Assembly: GCF_001612825.1 (NCBI RefSeq)
Contig: NZ_BDBE01000039.1
Coordinates: 1 to 64,000 of the forward strand
Reading direction: 5' to 3'
Origin: Nocardia caishijiensis NBRC 108228
GTDB lineage: Bacteria > Actinomycetota > Actinomycetes > Mycobacteriales > Mycobacteriaceae
DNA length: 64,000 nt
Within the stretch, counting starts at the first letter, position 1. Each line of letters opens with the position of its first letter. A program made the translations under genes and the position numbers. A model generated the notes under the pieces. The model was given only the letters and a program-made list of their open reading frames with translations, searched no databases and was not told the origin of the DNA. Of this stretch, positions 1 to 7,954 are shown in pieces.

Positions 1-80
1 CCCAGCGGAGCACTATCGAGGGTGTCGCAACTTCCATCGAGGTCGAGGGAAGTCCCAGTCGACGATAAGACACGAACGAA

Positions 81-111
81 GCCGGGGCCACCGGTGTCCG
101 GTGGCCCCGGC
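81..111 (-). terminator. Intrinsic terminator of the hydrolase gene
   Basis: A perfect 14-bp inverted repeat with a 3-base loop (stem starts GCCGGGGCC) lies 16 bases past the hydrolase stop codon on the minus strand. It is followed there by a T-richer run (TTCGTTCGTG). The arrangement fits a factor-independent terminator. Confidence 0.75.
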
Positions 112-127
112 TCCGTGTCGAGCTGGA

Positions 128-1063
128 TCAGCCGAGGTTCTTGTGGAAGAACGGCACCAGGCTCTCCAGCGCTTCGCCGGTGGGGCCGGGCTGGTCGTAA
201 AGGTCGTAGTGCGAGGCACCCTCCACCACGACGAGCTGCTTCTCCTTCGACGCGGCACGACCGTAGAGCTCCATGCTCAACCGCTGCGACGCGAAGGCGC
301 CGGGCTTGTCGCCGATGACGACACACAGCGGCTGGGTCAGGAAGACCTCGACGCGGTCATAAGCATCCCAGTCGGCGAGGGCGGCCTGGCGGCCGAAGTT
401 GAAGCTGGTCTTGCCACCGGGGGCCTGACCACGATCAGTCTTGTAGTAGTCGGTGGCTTCGAGCACATCGATATCATTGACGCCCGCCTGCTTGGCCGCG
501 TCGACCGACGGCGGCAGCAGATCGTTGATCACCTGGGCCGCACCGCGTGCCTCCGCGGTGCGCTGCGCGGCGATGGCCTCGAGCATGCCCATCGGGTTGT
601 ACTCCGAGAACCCCTCACGCATCAGCCGACCGACGTTGCTGCCGACCACGGTGCCCAGCGCCTTGATCCGGCGGTCGATCTTGGTGGCAGCCACGGCGTA
701 ACCCGCGCCACCGCAGATCGCCAGCACACCGATGTTGTCCGCGTCGACGTACGGCAGGGTCACGAGATGGTCGATCACGAAGCTGAAGTCGCTGGTCCGG
801 AAACCGGGATCCTCGACCGAGCGCGGATCGCCACCACTGTCACCCTGGAAACTGGCGTCGAACGCCGCCACCACGAAGCCGGCCTCGGCCAGCGCCTTGC
901 CGTAGATGTTGCCCGAGGTCTGCGCCTTGCAGCTGCCGGTGGGATGGGCGGAGACGATGGTGGGATACACCTTCGACTCGTCGAAACCCGGCGGGAAGTA
1001 GATATCGGTCGCGATGTCCCAGGCCCAGCCCTTGACCGCCACTGTCTTGATGTTGTCTGCCAT
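128..1063 (-). CDS. Alpha/beta hydrolase, dienelactone hydrolase/YcjY-like
   Basis: A 311-residue alpha/beta hydrolase. After an oxyanion-side strand (SAHPTG, about residue 38) comes the nucleophile elbow AICGGAG, with Cys117 where most relatives carry Ser. Cysteine nucleophiles are known in dienelactone hydrolases, and the size and layout fit the DLH/YcjY-like group. No signal peptide is visible, so it is probably cytosolic. The ATG start was chosen because GGAGAAGGAAAGG lies just upstream. A start six codons earlier would put this ribosome binding site inside the gene. It is a single-gene unit with its own terminator. The substrate cannot be read from the sequence; an ester, lactone or peptide hydrolase are all possible. 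Confidence 0.8.
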   Translation of the reverse strand: MADNIKTVAVKGWAWDIATDIYFPPGFDESKVYPTIVSAHPTGSCKAQTSGNIYGKALAEAGFVVAAFDASFQGDSGGDPRSVEDPGFRTSDFSFVIDHLVTLPYVDADNIGVLAICGGAGYAVAATKIDRRIKALGTVVGSNVGRLMREGFSEYNPMGMLEAIAAQRTAEARGAAQVINDLLPPSVDAAKQAGVNDIDVLEATDYYKTDRGQAPGGKTSFNFGRQAALADWDAYDRVEVFLTQPLCVVIGDKPGAFASQRLSMELYGRAASKEKQLVVVEGASHYDLYDQPGPTGEALESLVPFFHKNLG

Positions 1064-1640
1064 GACCTTTCCTTCTCCCATTCGCTAGCTACTCACTGGC
1101 TATAACTACAAGCTACGGCCGCCTCAACGGTGATAGAAGGGCAGAACAGTGCCTAGGAAGAATCCTTCCCACTCTGACCCGATGTCGCCGACCGGAGCAT
1201 GGGGGCACAGCTACCCGCCCGCTTCGCCTTCGATCGAACCGGTGATAGGACTGAACTGATGAGCGGCACCGCGTCGCTGACCGCCACTTCATGACGCGCG
1301 CTTCTGTCGAAAGGCCGGGCTGAGATCGGTTAAGTCGGTGCGATTTATAGTTAGATACGCATATCTCCACTTCTAACTATTCTGCCGACCCCACACGAAA
1401 TCGAACCGAAACCATGGCTGGCAAGCAGCCTGCGCAGCAATTGAGCGAGAACACGGCTGCGGCAGCCATCTAGTTAGCCGCCTGATCGCTAGGTATTGAA
1501 TCTCCCCCGCGTGTCGATATTCCGACACGCCGATGGCCGGGTGACCTGAACACAAGCGCCTACATGTGCGCAGCTGAGAGTCGGGGCTGAAGCGGTCCTG
1601 CGGAAACACCGAACTGCGACGCGACCAGTGGATCACCGTA

Positions 1641-1690
1641 AGGTGGGCCCGCAGTTGAGATTCGAACCCGCTGCTAGACCACCCAAGTGG
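1641..1690 (-). other. tRNA 3'-end-like fragment
   Basis: On the minus strand the segment contains GGGTTCGAATC, a T-loop-like core, followed by CAACTGCGGGCCCACC, which resembles a tRNA acceptor end. The T-stem pairs at only about three of five positions, and no D or anticodon arm can be placed upstream, so this is not a functional tRNA gene. It may be a relic of an attachment site or chance similarity. Confidence 0.2.
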
Positions 1691-1711
1691 ATCGTGTCAG
1701 CGCGTTCCGTC

Positions 1712-1735
1712 TGTGACCGTTTTTGTGACCGTTTT
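1712..1735. repeat. Perfect 12-bp tandem duplication
   Basis: TGTGACCGTTTT occurs twice back to back with no spacer, about 20 bases from the tRNA-like fragment. It is AT-richer than its surroundings. Nothing coding spans it convincingly. Confidence 0.7.
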
Positions 1736-1778
1736 GAGCGAGACACGCCGGTATCCGCGGTGATCTCCGGTGACGACG

Positions 1779-1813
1779 GAGGCCCGCATCGGATGTCTCC
1801 GATGCGGGGCCTC
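1779..1813 (-). terminator. glcB: Hairpin terminator of malate synthase
   Basis: A strong hairpin (stem GAGGCCCGCATCGGA with its complement, one bulged base, short loop) lies 47 bases past the glcB stop on the minus strand. No clear T-tract follows, as is common in high-GC actinobacteria. Confidence 0.6.
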
Positions 1814-1859
1814 GAACGAAAAGTGCTGCTACGAGCTACTTTTCAATCACTCGCCATCA

Positions 1860-4037
1860 CTACTTCTGCGCAGCCTTGAACTCACGACGGCGACGGTGCA
1901 GGATCGGCTCGGTGTAGCCGTTGGGCTGCTTGGTGCCTTCCAGGACCAGTTCCTTGGCGGCCTGGAACGCAATGGAGTCGTCGAAGTTCGGCGCCATCGG
2001 GCGGTAGGACTTGTCGCCCGCGTTCTGCCGGTCGACGACGGGGGCCATGCGCTCGAGGCTGGCGATCACGTCGGCCTCGGTGACGATGCCGTGGCGCAGC
2101 CAGTTGGCGACCAGCTGGCTCGAGATGCGCAGGGTGGCACGGTCTTCCATCAGGCCGATGTCGTTGATGTCGGGCACCTTGGAGCAACCGACACCGTGAT
2201 CGATCCAGCGGACCACGTAGCCCAGGATGCCCTGGGAGTTGTTGTCCAGCTCCTGACGCTTCTCCTCGTCGGACCAGTCGGTGGACTGAGCCAGCGGGAT
2301 CTCGAGGATCTGGTCGACGGTGGCGCGCGGGCCGCCCTTGGCGATCTCGGACTGCCGCTTGAACACGTCCACCTGGTGGTAGTGGGTGGCGTGCAGGGTG
2401 GCGGCGGTCGGCGAGGGCACCCACGCGGTGTTGGCGCCTGCCTTGGGGTGGCCGATCTTCTGCTCGAGCATGCCCGCCATCAGGTCGGGCATGGCCCACA
2501 TGCCCTTGCCGATCTGAGCCTTGCCGGGCAGGCCCTTGGCCAGGCCGGTGTCGACGTTCCAGTCCTCGTAGGAGGTGATCCAGGTCTGGGTCTTCATCTC
2601 GGCCTTGCGGACCATCGGCCCGGCCTCCATGGAGGTGTGGATCTCGTCGCCGGTGCGGTCCAGGAAGCCGGTGTTGATGAACACCACGCGGTCCTTGGCG
2701 GCCTCGATCGAGGCGGCGAGGTTGACCGTGGTGCGGCGCTCCTCGTCCATGATGCCGACCTTGAGGGTGTTGCGGGTCAGGCCGAGGACGTCCTCGATCC
2801 GGCCGAACAGCTCGTTGGTGAATGCGGCCTCGTCGGGGCCGTGCATCTTCGGCTTCACGATGTAGACCGAGCCGGTGCGCGAGTTGAGGCGCTGGGTGTC
2901 GCCGTTGAGCGAATGGACGGCGATCAGCGAGGTGATCAGCCCGTCCATGATGCCCTCGGGGACCTCGTTGCCCTCGGCGTCGAGGATCGCGTCGGAAGTC
3001 ATCAGGTGGCCGACGTTGCGGACGAACAGCAGCGAGCGGCCGTGCAGCACCAGTTCGGAACCGTCGAGCGCGGTGAAGACGCGGTCGGGGTTCATGGTGC
3101 GGGTGAAGGTCTTGCCGCCCTTGGTGACCTCTTCGGCCAGGTCGCCCTTCATCAGGCCGAGCCAGTTGCGGTAACAGACGACCTTGTCCTCGGCGTCGAC
3201 CGCGGCGACCGAGTCCTCGAAGTCCATGATCGTGGTGAGCGCGGACTCGAGCACGATGTCTTTGACGCCTGCGGTGTCGGTGGAACCGATGGGCGAGGAG
3301 GGATCGATCTGAATCTCGATGTGCAGACCGTTGTGCTTGAGCAGCACCGAGGTGGGGGCCTCGGGGTCACCGAGGTAGCCGACCAGCTGCGAAGGATCGG
3401 CCAGGCCGATGTCGGTGCCGTCTTCCAGGCCGACCTCGAGCTCGCCGTCGACGATCTTGTAGTACGACGAGCCGATGTGCGAACCGGTGATCAGGGTGAC
3501 GGCGTCGTCGAGGAAGTTGCGGCCCCACTCGATGACCTTGTCGCCGCGCACGCGGTTGTAGCCGGTGCCCTTCTCGGCGCCGTTGGCCTCGGAGATGGCG
3601 TCGGTGCCGTAGAGCGCGTCGTAGAGCGAACCCCAGCGCGCGTTGGCGGCGTTGATCGCGAACCGCGCGTTCATCACCGGCACCACGAGCTGCGGGCCCG
3701 CGGTGGTGGCGATCTCGGCGTCGACGTTGCCGGTGCCGATCTGGAACGGCGCGGGCTCGGGCCGCAGGTACCCGATCTCGGTGAGGAACTGCTTGTAGGC
3801 GCCCTTGTCGTAGTTCGCGCCGGGGCTCTCCTGGTGCCAGGCGTCGAGCTTGCCCTGGATCTCGTCGCGTTCGGCCAGCAGGGCACGGTTGCGCGGGGCA
3901 AGGTCGTTGATGACCTGTTCGGCGCCTGCCCAGAACGCGGCGGAATCTACGCCGGTACCGGGAAGCGCCTCGTTCTCGATGAAATCGTGGAGAACGCTCG
4001 CCACTCCGAGCCCGCCGACCTGAATCCGCTCTGTCAT
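1860..4037 (-). CDS. glcB: Malate synthase G
   Basis: A 725-residue malate synthase G, close to the 741 residues of the M. tuberculosis enzyme. It condenses glyoxylate and acetyl-CoA to malate in the glyoxylate shunt. Family hallmarks are the opening TERIQVGGLGVASVL, the block GKGMWAMPDLMAGMLEQK with KAGANTAWVPSPTAATLHA, and the C-terminal stretch around RWIDHGVGCSKVPDI. The ATG start follows GTGAGG at normal spacing. It is transcribed alone and divergently from the betaine operon. No aceA/icl lies in the window. In this family the enzyme serves growth on C2 units and fatty acids. The identification is secure. Confidence 0.97.
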   Translation of the reverse strand: MTERIQVGGLGVASVLHDFIENEALPGTGVDSAAFWAGAEQVINDLAPRNRALLAERDEIQGKLDAWHQESPGANYDKGAYKQFLTEIGYLRPEPAPFQIGTGNVDAEIATTAGPQLVVPVMNARFAINAANARWGSLYDALYGTDAISEANGAEKGTGYNRVRGDKVIEWGRNFLDDAVTLITGSHIGSSYYKIVDGELEVGLEDGTDIGLADPSQLVGYLGDPEAPTSVLLKHNGLHIEIQIDPSSPIGSTDTAGVKDIVLESALTTIMDFEDSVAAVDAEDKVVCYRNWLGLMKGDLAEEVTKGGKTFTRTMNPDRVFTALDGSELVLHGRSLLFVRNVGHLMTSDAILDAEGNEVPEGIMDGLITSLIAVHSLNGDTQRLNSRTGSVYIVKPKMHGPDEAAFTNELFGRIEDVLGLTRNTLKVGIMDEERRTTVNLAASIEAAKDRVVFINTGFLDRTGDEIHTSMEAGPMVRKAEMKTQTWITSYEDWNVDTGLAKGLPGKAQIGKGMWAMPDLMAGMLEQKIGHPKAGANTAWVPSPTAATLHATHYHQVDVFKRQSEIAKGGPRATVDQILEIPLAQSTDWSDEEKRQELDNNSQGILGYVVRWIDHGVGCSKVPDINDIGLMEDRATLRISSQLVANWLRHGIVTEADVIASLERMAPVVDRQNAGDKSYRPMAPNFDDSIAFQAAKELVLEGTKQPNGYTEPILHRRRREFKAAQK

Positions 4038-4289
4038 CTACTGCCTCACTTCGGTTGAAAACCGGCTGGAAAAAGTCGATGTCATGTTACCCGTGGGTAC
4101 AGGTGACATCGCGTGTGGGTGGAACGCCCGGCGGACGTCACGCATTCCGCCACGCCGAATCGTCGGGGGCCGACGGCTGGGCGTGGCGAACCACCTCTCG
4201 ATTGTAGGTTCCCGCCCACTGGCGTCGTGCCGGGCCGAACACGGGTACAGCAACCACCGGAGGTCCACAAAATGGCGAGGTGGACGCAC

Positions 4290-4295
4290 TAACCT
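4290..4295 (+). promoter_or_regulatory. Leaderless promoter -10 box for betT
   Basis: TAACCT ends 7 bases before the betT ATG, which places the transcription start at or next to the start codon. No Shine-Dalgarno sequence precedes this ATG. Both facts fit leaderless initiation. Confidence 0.55.
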
Positions 4296-4302
4296 TCGTC
4301 GC

Positions 4303-6429
4303 ATGGGTGCCCCCAGCAATCCCGGCGACGACAGCACGCCCGGCGGGGCGACACAACGGCCGATCCACCCGGTGGCCGACAAGCGCTCGGTGAACAAGCC
4401 CGTGTTCCTCACCGCCGCCGGGCTCGTGCTCGCCTTCGCGGTCTGGGCCCTGGCCTCGCCGACGAGCGCGGAGAGTGTCGTCGGCGAGGTGAAGACCTTC
4501 ATCTCCACCTGGTTCGGCTGGTGGTACTTCGTGCTGGCCACCGTGATCCTCGGACTGGTCGTGTTCCTCGGCGCGGGCCGGTACGGCCGGTACCGGCTCG
4601 GGCCGGAAGAGTCGCGACCGGAGTACAGCCTGTTCTCCTGGACGTCGATGCTGTTCGCGGCGGGCATCGGCATCGACCTGATGTTCTTCTCCGTCGCCGA
4701 ACCGGTCTACAACTACCTGCACCCGCCGGAGGGGCCAGCCCGGACCGACCACACCGCCCGCGAAGCGGTGACCTGGACGATCTTCCACTACGGCATCACC
4801 GGATGGGCGATGTACGCGCTGATGGGCGGTGCGCTGGCGTACTTCGCGTTCCGGCACAACCTGCCACTGACCATCCGCGCCGCCCTCTACCCGATCTTCG
4901 GCAAGCGGGTGCACGGGCGCTGGGGCGAAGCCATCGACGTGGCGGCGGTGCTCGGCACCATCTTCGGTATCGCCACTTCGCTGGGCATCGGCATCGTCCA
5001 GCTCAACTACGGCCTGCACGAACTGTTCGGCGTGCCACAGGGCAAGGCCGCCCAGATCGGGTTGATCGCCCTGTCGGTGGCGATCACCACCATCTCCGCG
5101 ACCACCGGCGTGGACAAGGGCATCCGGCGGTTGTCCGAACTCAACGTCATCATGGCGATCGCCCTGTTGATCTACATCCTGGTGGCCGGTCGCACGTCGT
5201 TCCTGCTCAACGGGCTCACCCAGAACGCGGGCGACTACCTGTCGACGTTTCTGGACCGCACCCTGAACACCTTCGCGTGGGAACGCAATCCGGAGACGCC
5301 CAATCAGCCCTCGACGTGGCTCGACAGCTGGACGCTGTTCTTCTGGGCCTGGTGGGTGGCGTGGGCGCCGTTCGTCGGGCTGTTCCTCGCGCGCATCTCG
5401 CGCGGACGCACCCTGCGCCAGTTCATCTTCGGTGTGCTGGTCGTGCCGTTCAGCTTCACCCTGCTGTGGATCTCGGTGTTCGGCAACAGCGCGTTGCAGG
5501 TGGCGCGCACCGACGAGCAGTTCGCCGAACAGACCGCGGCCCGTGCCGAACTGGGCTTCTACTCCCTGCTCGAGCAGTACCCCGGCGCCACCTTCCTGCT
5601 CGGTATCGCCACCGTCACCGGGCTGCTGTTCTACGTGACCAGCGCCGATTCCGGCTCGCTCGTGATGGGCAATTTCACCTCGAAGCTGCCCGATCCGATG
5701 GCGGACTGCGCGCGGAGCACGCGCATCTTCTGGTCGGCCGCGATCGGGCTGCTCACCCTGTCGATGCTGTTCGCGGGAGCGGGCGGATCCATCACGACGT
5801 TGCAGAACGCGACGATCATCATGGGTCTGCCGTTCTCGTTCGTGCTGGCGCTGATCGGGATCGCCATGCTGCGCGCGGTGCGCAACGAGTCGTTCAAGAT
5901 CGACAGCTACCGCGCCGCGTTGCCCAACGCCATCGCCGCGGGACGCGGACCGAGCGAGCACGGTAGCTGGCGGCGCAGACTGCTCGCCACCGTCCACTAC
6001 CCCGGCCCGGCCTCGACCCGGAAGTTCCTGAACAACACCGTGGTCCCGGCCATGCGTGAGGTCTCCGAGGAGCTGGCCAGGATGGGACTCACCGCGCACG
6101 TCGACGAGTCGGGCACCCACGAGGGACTGCCGTATCCGAGGTTGATCGTCGACCAGGGCACCGAGACCGGTTTCGAATACGGGGTGTGGCCGGTTTCGGC
6201 GCCCGCGCCGTCGTACGCGGTGCTGGCCCAGCGCTCGGGTGACCGGTACTTCCGCTGCGAGGTGTACCTGGCGGAGGGCTCGCAGGGCTACGCGCTCAAC
6301 GGGTACAGCCGCGAACAGGTGATCGGCGACATCCTCGACCAGTACGAACGTCATCTCGGCTATCTGTACCTGCGCCGCTCGGCCACTGATCACCACGAAC
6401 CCGAATCCGTCGACACCGACGAATCGTGA
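4303..6429 (+). CDS. betT: BCCT-family choline/betaine transporter
   Basis: A 708-residue BCCT transporter with about 12 membrane segments, resembling E. coli BetT over nearly its full length. The choline-type motif GIGIDLMFFSVAEP lies near residues 120-133, FHYGITGWAMYALMGG follows, the family tryptophan block WTLFFWAWWVAWAPFVGLF is near residue 345, and YVTSADSG near 443. A soluble C-terminal domain (from about residue 570, with EGSQGYALNGYSREQVIGDILDQYERHL split across it) matches the long cytoplasmic tail of BetT, linked in that family to osmotic regulation. Import of choline by proton symport is inferred from family and operon. The ATG at 4303 fits the leaderless promoter; the reading frame is open further upstream but that part is not protein-like. 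Confidence 0.93.
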   Translation: MGAPSNPGDDSTPGGATQRPIHPVADKRSVNKPVFLTAAGLVLAFAVWALASPTSAESVVGEVKTFISTWFGWWYFVLATVILGLVVFLGAGRYGRYRLGPEESRPEYSLFSWTSMLFAAGIGIDLMFFSVAEPVYNYLHPPEGPARTDHTAREAVTWTIFHYGITGWAMYALMGGALAYFAFRHNLPLTIRAALYPIFGKRVHGRWGEAIDVAAVLGTIFGIATSLGIGIVQLNYGLHELFGVPQGKAAQIGLIALSVAITTISATTGVDKGIRRLSELNVIMAIALLIYILVAGRTSFLLNGLTQNAGDYLSTFLDRTLNTFAWERNPETPNQPSTWLDSWTLFFWAWWVAWAPFVGLFLARISRGRTLRQFIFGVLVVPFSFTLLWISVFGNSALQVARTDEQFAEQTAARAELGFYSLLEQYPGATFLLGIATVTGLLFYVTSADSGSLVMGNFTSKLPDPMADCARSTRIFWSAAIGLLTLSMLFAGAGGSITTLQNATIIMGLPFSFVLALIGIAMLRAVRNESFKIDSYRAALPNAIAAGRGPSEHGSWRRRLLATVHYPGPASTRKFLNNTVVPAMREVSEELARMGLTAHVDESGTHEGLPYPRLIVDQGTETGFEYGVWPVSAPAPSYAVLAQRSGDRYFRCEVYLAEGSQGYALNGYSREQVIGDILDQYERHLGYLYLRRSATDHHEPESVDTDES

Positions 6430-6439
6430 AGGGACAACC

Positions 6440-7954
6440 ATGAGCCAGACCCTCTACATCGATGGCACCTGGCGCGCGGCGGCGTCGGGCCTCACCCGTG
6501 AAATCCGCTGTCCGGCGGACAATTCCGTGGTCGGCACCGTCGCCGAGGCAGGACCGGAGGACACCGGGACCGCCATCACCGCCGCCCGGCGTGCCTTCGA
6601 CACCGGACCGTGGCGCACCACCACCGCCGGGGAACGCGGTGATCTGCTGCTCGACATCGCCGACGCGATCGAGCGCAGACGCGAACAGTTCGTCGGCGCC
6701 GAGACCCTCGACACGGGCAAGCGGCCCTACGAGTCCGAGATCGACATGACCGATATCGAGAACTGCTTCCGGTACTTCGGCAAGCTCGCCGCCGAGGACG
6801 CGGGCCGGGTGGTCGACGCGGGCAACGCCGACATCGATGCGCGCATCGTCTACGAGCCGGTCGGGGTGTGCGGGCTCATCACACCGTGGAACTATCCGCT
6901 GTTGCAGGCCGCGTGGAAGGTGGCTCCGGCGCTGGCCGCTGGCAACACCTTCGTCCTCAAACCCGCCGAACTCACCCCGCACACCGCGATCCTGCTGATG
7001 ACCGTCCTCGACGATCTCGGGGTTCCGCCGGGCGTGGCCAATCTCGTTCTCGGCGCCGGGCCGACGGCGGGTGCGCCGCTGTCATCGCATCCCGACGTCG
7101 ACCTCGTGTCGTTCACCGGCGGGCTGTCCACGGGTCGCGTGATCGCCCGCGAGGCGGCGGCGACGGTGAAGAAGGTGGCTCTCGAGCTGGGCGGCAAGAA
7201 TCCGAACATCGTCTTCGCCGACGCCTGCGACACCGACGAGCGCCTCGCTGTCTGCGTCGACAACGCCCTCAACGCGGCCTTCCTGCACTCCGGTCAGGTG
7301 TGTTCGGCGGGCGCGCGGCTGGTGATCGAGGAGTCGGCCCACGACCGGTTCGTCGACGAGTTGGTCCGACGCACCCGGCAGATCCGCCTCGGCCTGCCGT
7401 TCGCCGACGGCACCGAGACCGGCCCGCTGATCTCCTCCGCGCACCGCGACAAGGTGGCGGCCTATGTGGAGCAGGCCCGCGCGGACGGTGCCGATATCCG
7501 CACCGGCGGCACCTTCGCCGTCGGCGACCAGGGGTCGGGCACGCTCGACAACGGCTGGTTCTATCTGCCGACCGTCATCGATCGGGCGAATCGCACGATG
7601 GCGTGCGTGCACGACGAGGCCTTCGGGCCGACGGTCACGGTGGAGACCTTCACCACCGAGGAAGAGGCGATCGCCATCGCCAACGACACCGAATACGGCT
7701 TGGCGGGCGCGGTGTGGTCCAGCGATTCCGCGCGGGCGCGGCGGGTGGCGGCCCGGGTGCGCGCGGGCACGGTGTGGGTGAACGACTTCGGTCCGTATCT
7801 GCCGCAGGCCGAGTGGGGTGGTTTCGGTCGCTCCGGTGTCGGCCGCGAACTCGGGCCGTCCGGGCTGCACGAATATCGCGAGGCCAAGCACGTGTACGAG
7901 AACCTCCGGCCGGGGATCACCGGCTGGTTCGAGCTGCGGGAGGACCAGCGGTGA
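6440..7954 (+). CDS. betB: Betaine-aldehyde dehydrogenase (ALDH family)
   Basis: A 504-residue NAD(P)-dependent aldehyde dehydrogenase. The catalytic Cys288 lies in SGQVCSAGARL and the general base Glu249 in LELGGKNPN. The cofactor loop FTGGLSTGR and the conserved PWNYPLLQAAWKVAPALAAGNT are also present. Between the choline transporter and the GMC oxidoreductase, the expected role is oxidation of betaine aldehyde to glycine betaine. AAGGGA precedes the ATG, 10 bases after the betT stop. The betA start overlaps its stop codon (GTGA), so the two enzymes are translationally coupled. Substrate assignment rests on context; the ALDH family is certain. Confidence 0.92.
   Translation: MSQTLYIDGTWRAAASGLTREIRCPADNSVVGTVAEAGPEDTGTAITAARRAFDTGPWRTTTAGERGDLLLDIADAIERRREQFVGAETLDTGKRPYESEIDMTDIENCFRYFGKLAAEDAGRVVDAGNADIDARIVYEPVGVCGLITPWNYPLLQAAWKVAPALAAGNTFVLKPAELTPHTAILLMTVLDDLGVPPGVANLVLGAGPTAGAPLSSHPDVDLVSFTGGLSTGRVIAREAAATVKKVALELGGKNPNIVFADACDTDERLAVCVDNALNAAFLHSGQVCSAGARLVIEESAHDRFVDELVRRTRQIRLGLPFADGTETGPLISSAHRDKVAAYVEQARADGADIRTGGTFAVGDQGSGTLDNGWFYLPTVIDRANRTMACVHDEAFGPTVTVETFTTEEEAIAIANDTEYGLAGAVWSSDSARARRVAARVRAGTVWVNDFGPYLPQAEWGGFGRSGVGRELGPSGLHEYREAKHVYENLRPGITGWFELREDQR

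Larger units (their letters stand above)
1064..1859. other. Intergenic region without a convincing gene
   Basis: About 800 bases. The short reading frames here have arginine- and serine-rich shadow composition and no ribosome binding sites. An AT-rich segment near 1340-1380 holds a perfect 8-bp inverted repeat, ATAGTTAG at 1347-1354 and CTAACTAT at 1373-1380. A related TATAACTA occurs at 1099-1106, just upstream of the hydrolase gene, so these may be regulator sites. Further on are a tRNA-like fragment, a 12-bp tandem repeat and the malate synthase terminator, listed separately. Confidence 0.5.

Noticed and set aside
1640..1690. Intact tRNA gene
   Set aside because: The T-stem is poorly paired and the D and anticodon arms are absent.
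1770..4058. A 762-codon plus-strand open frame opposite malate synthase
   Set aside because: It is the antisense shadow of a clearly conserved gene; composition is Val/Gly/Asp-rich without domains or a ribosome site, as expected in GC-rich DNA.
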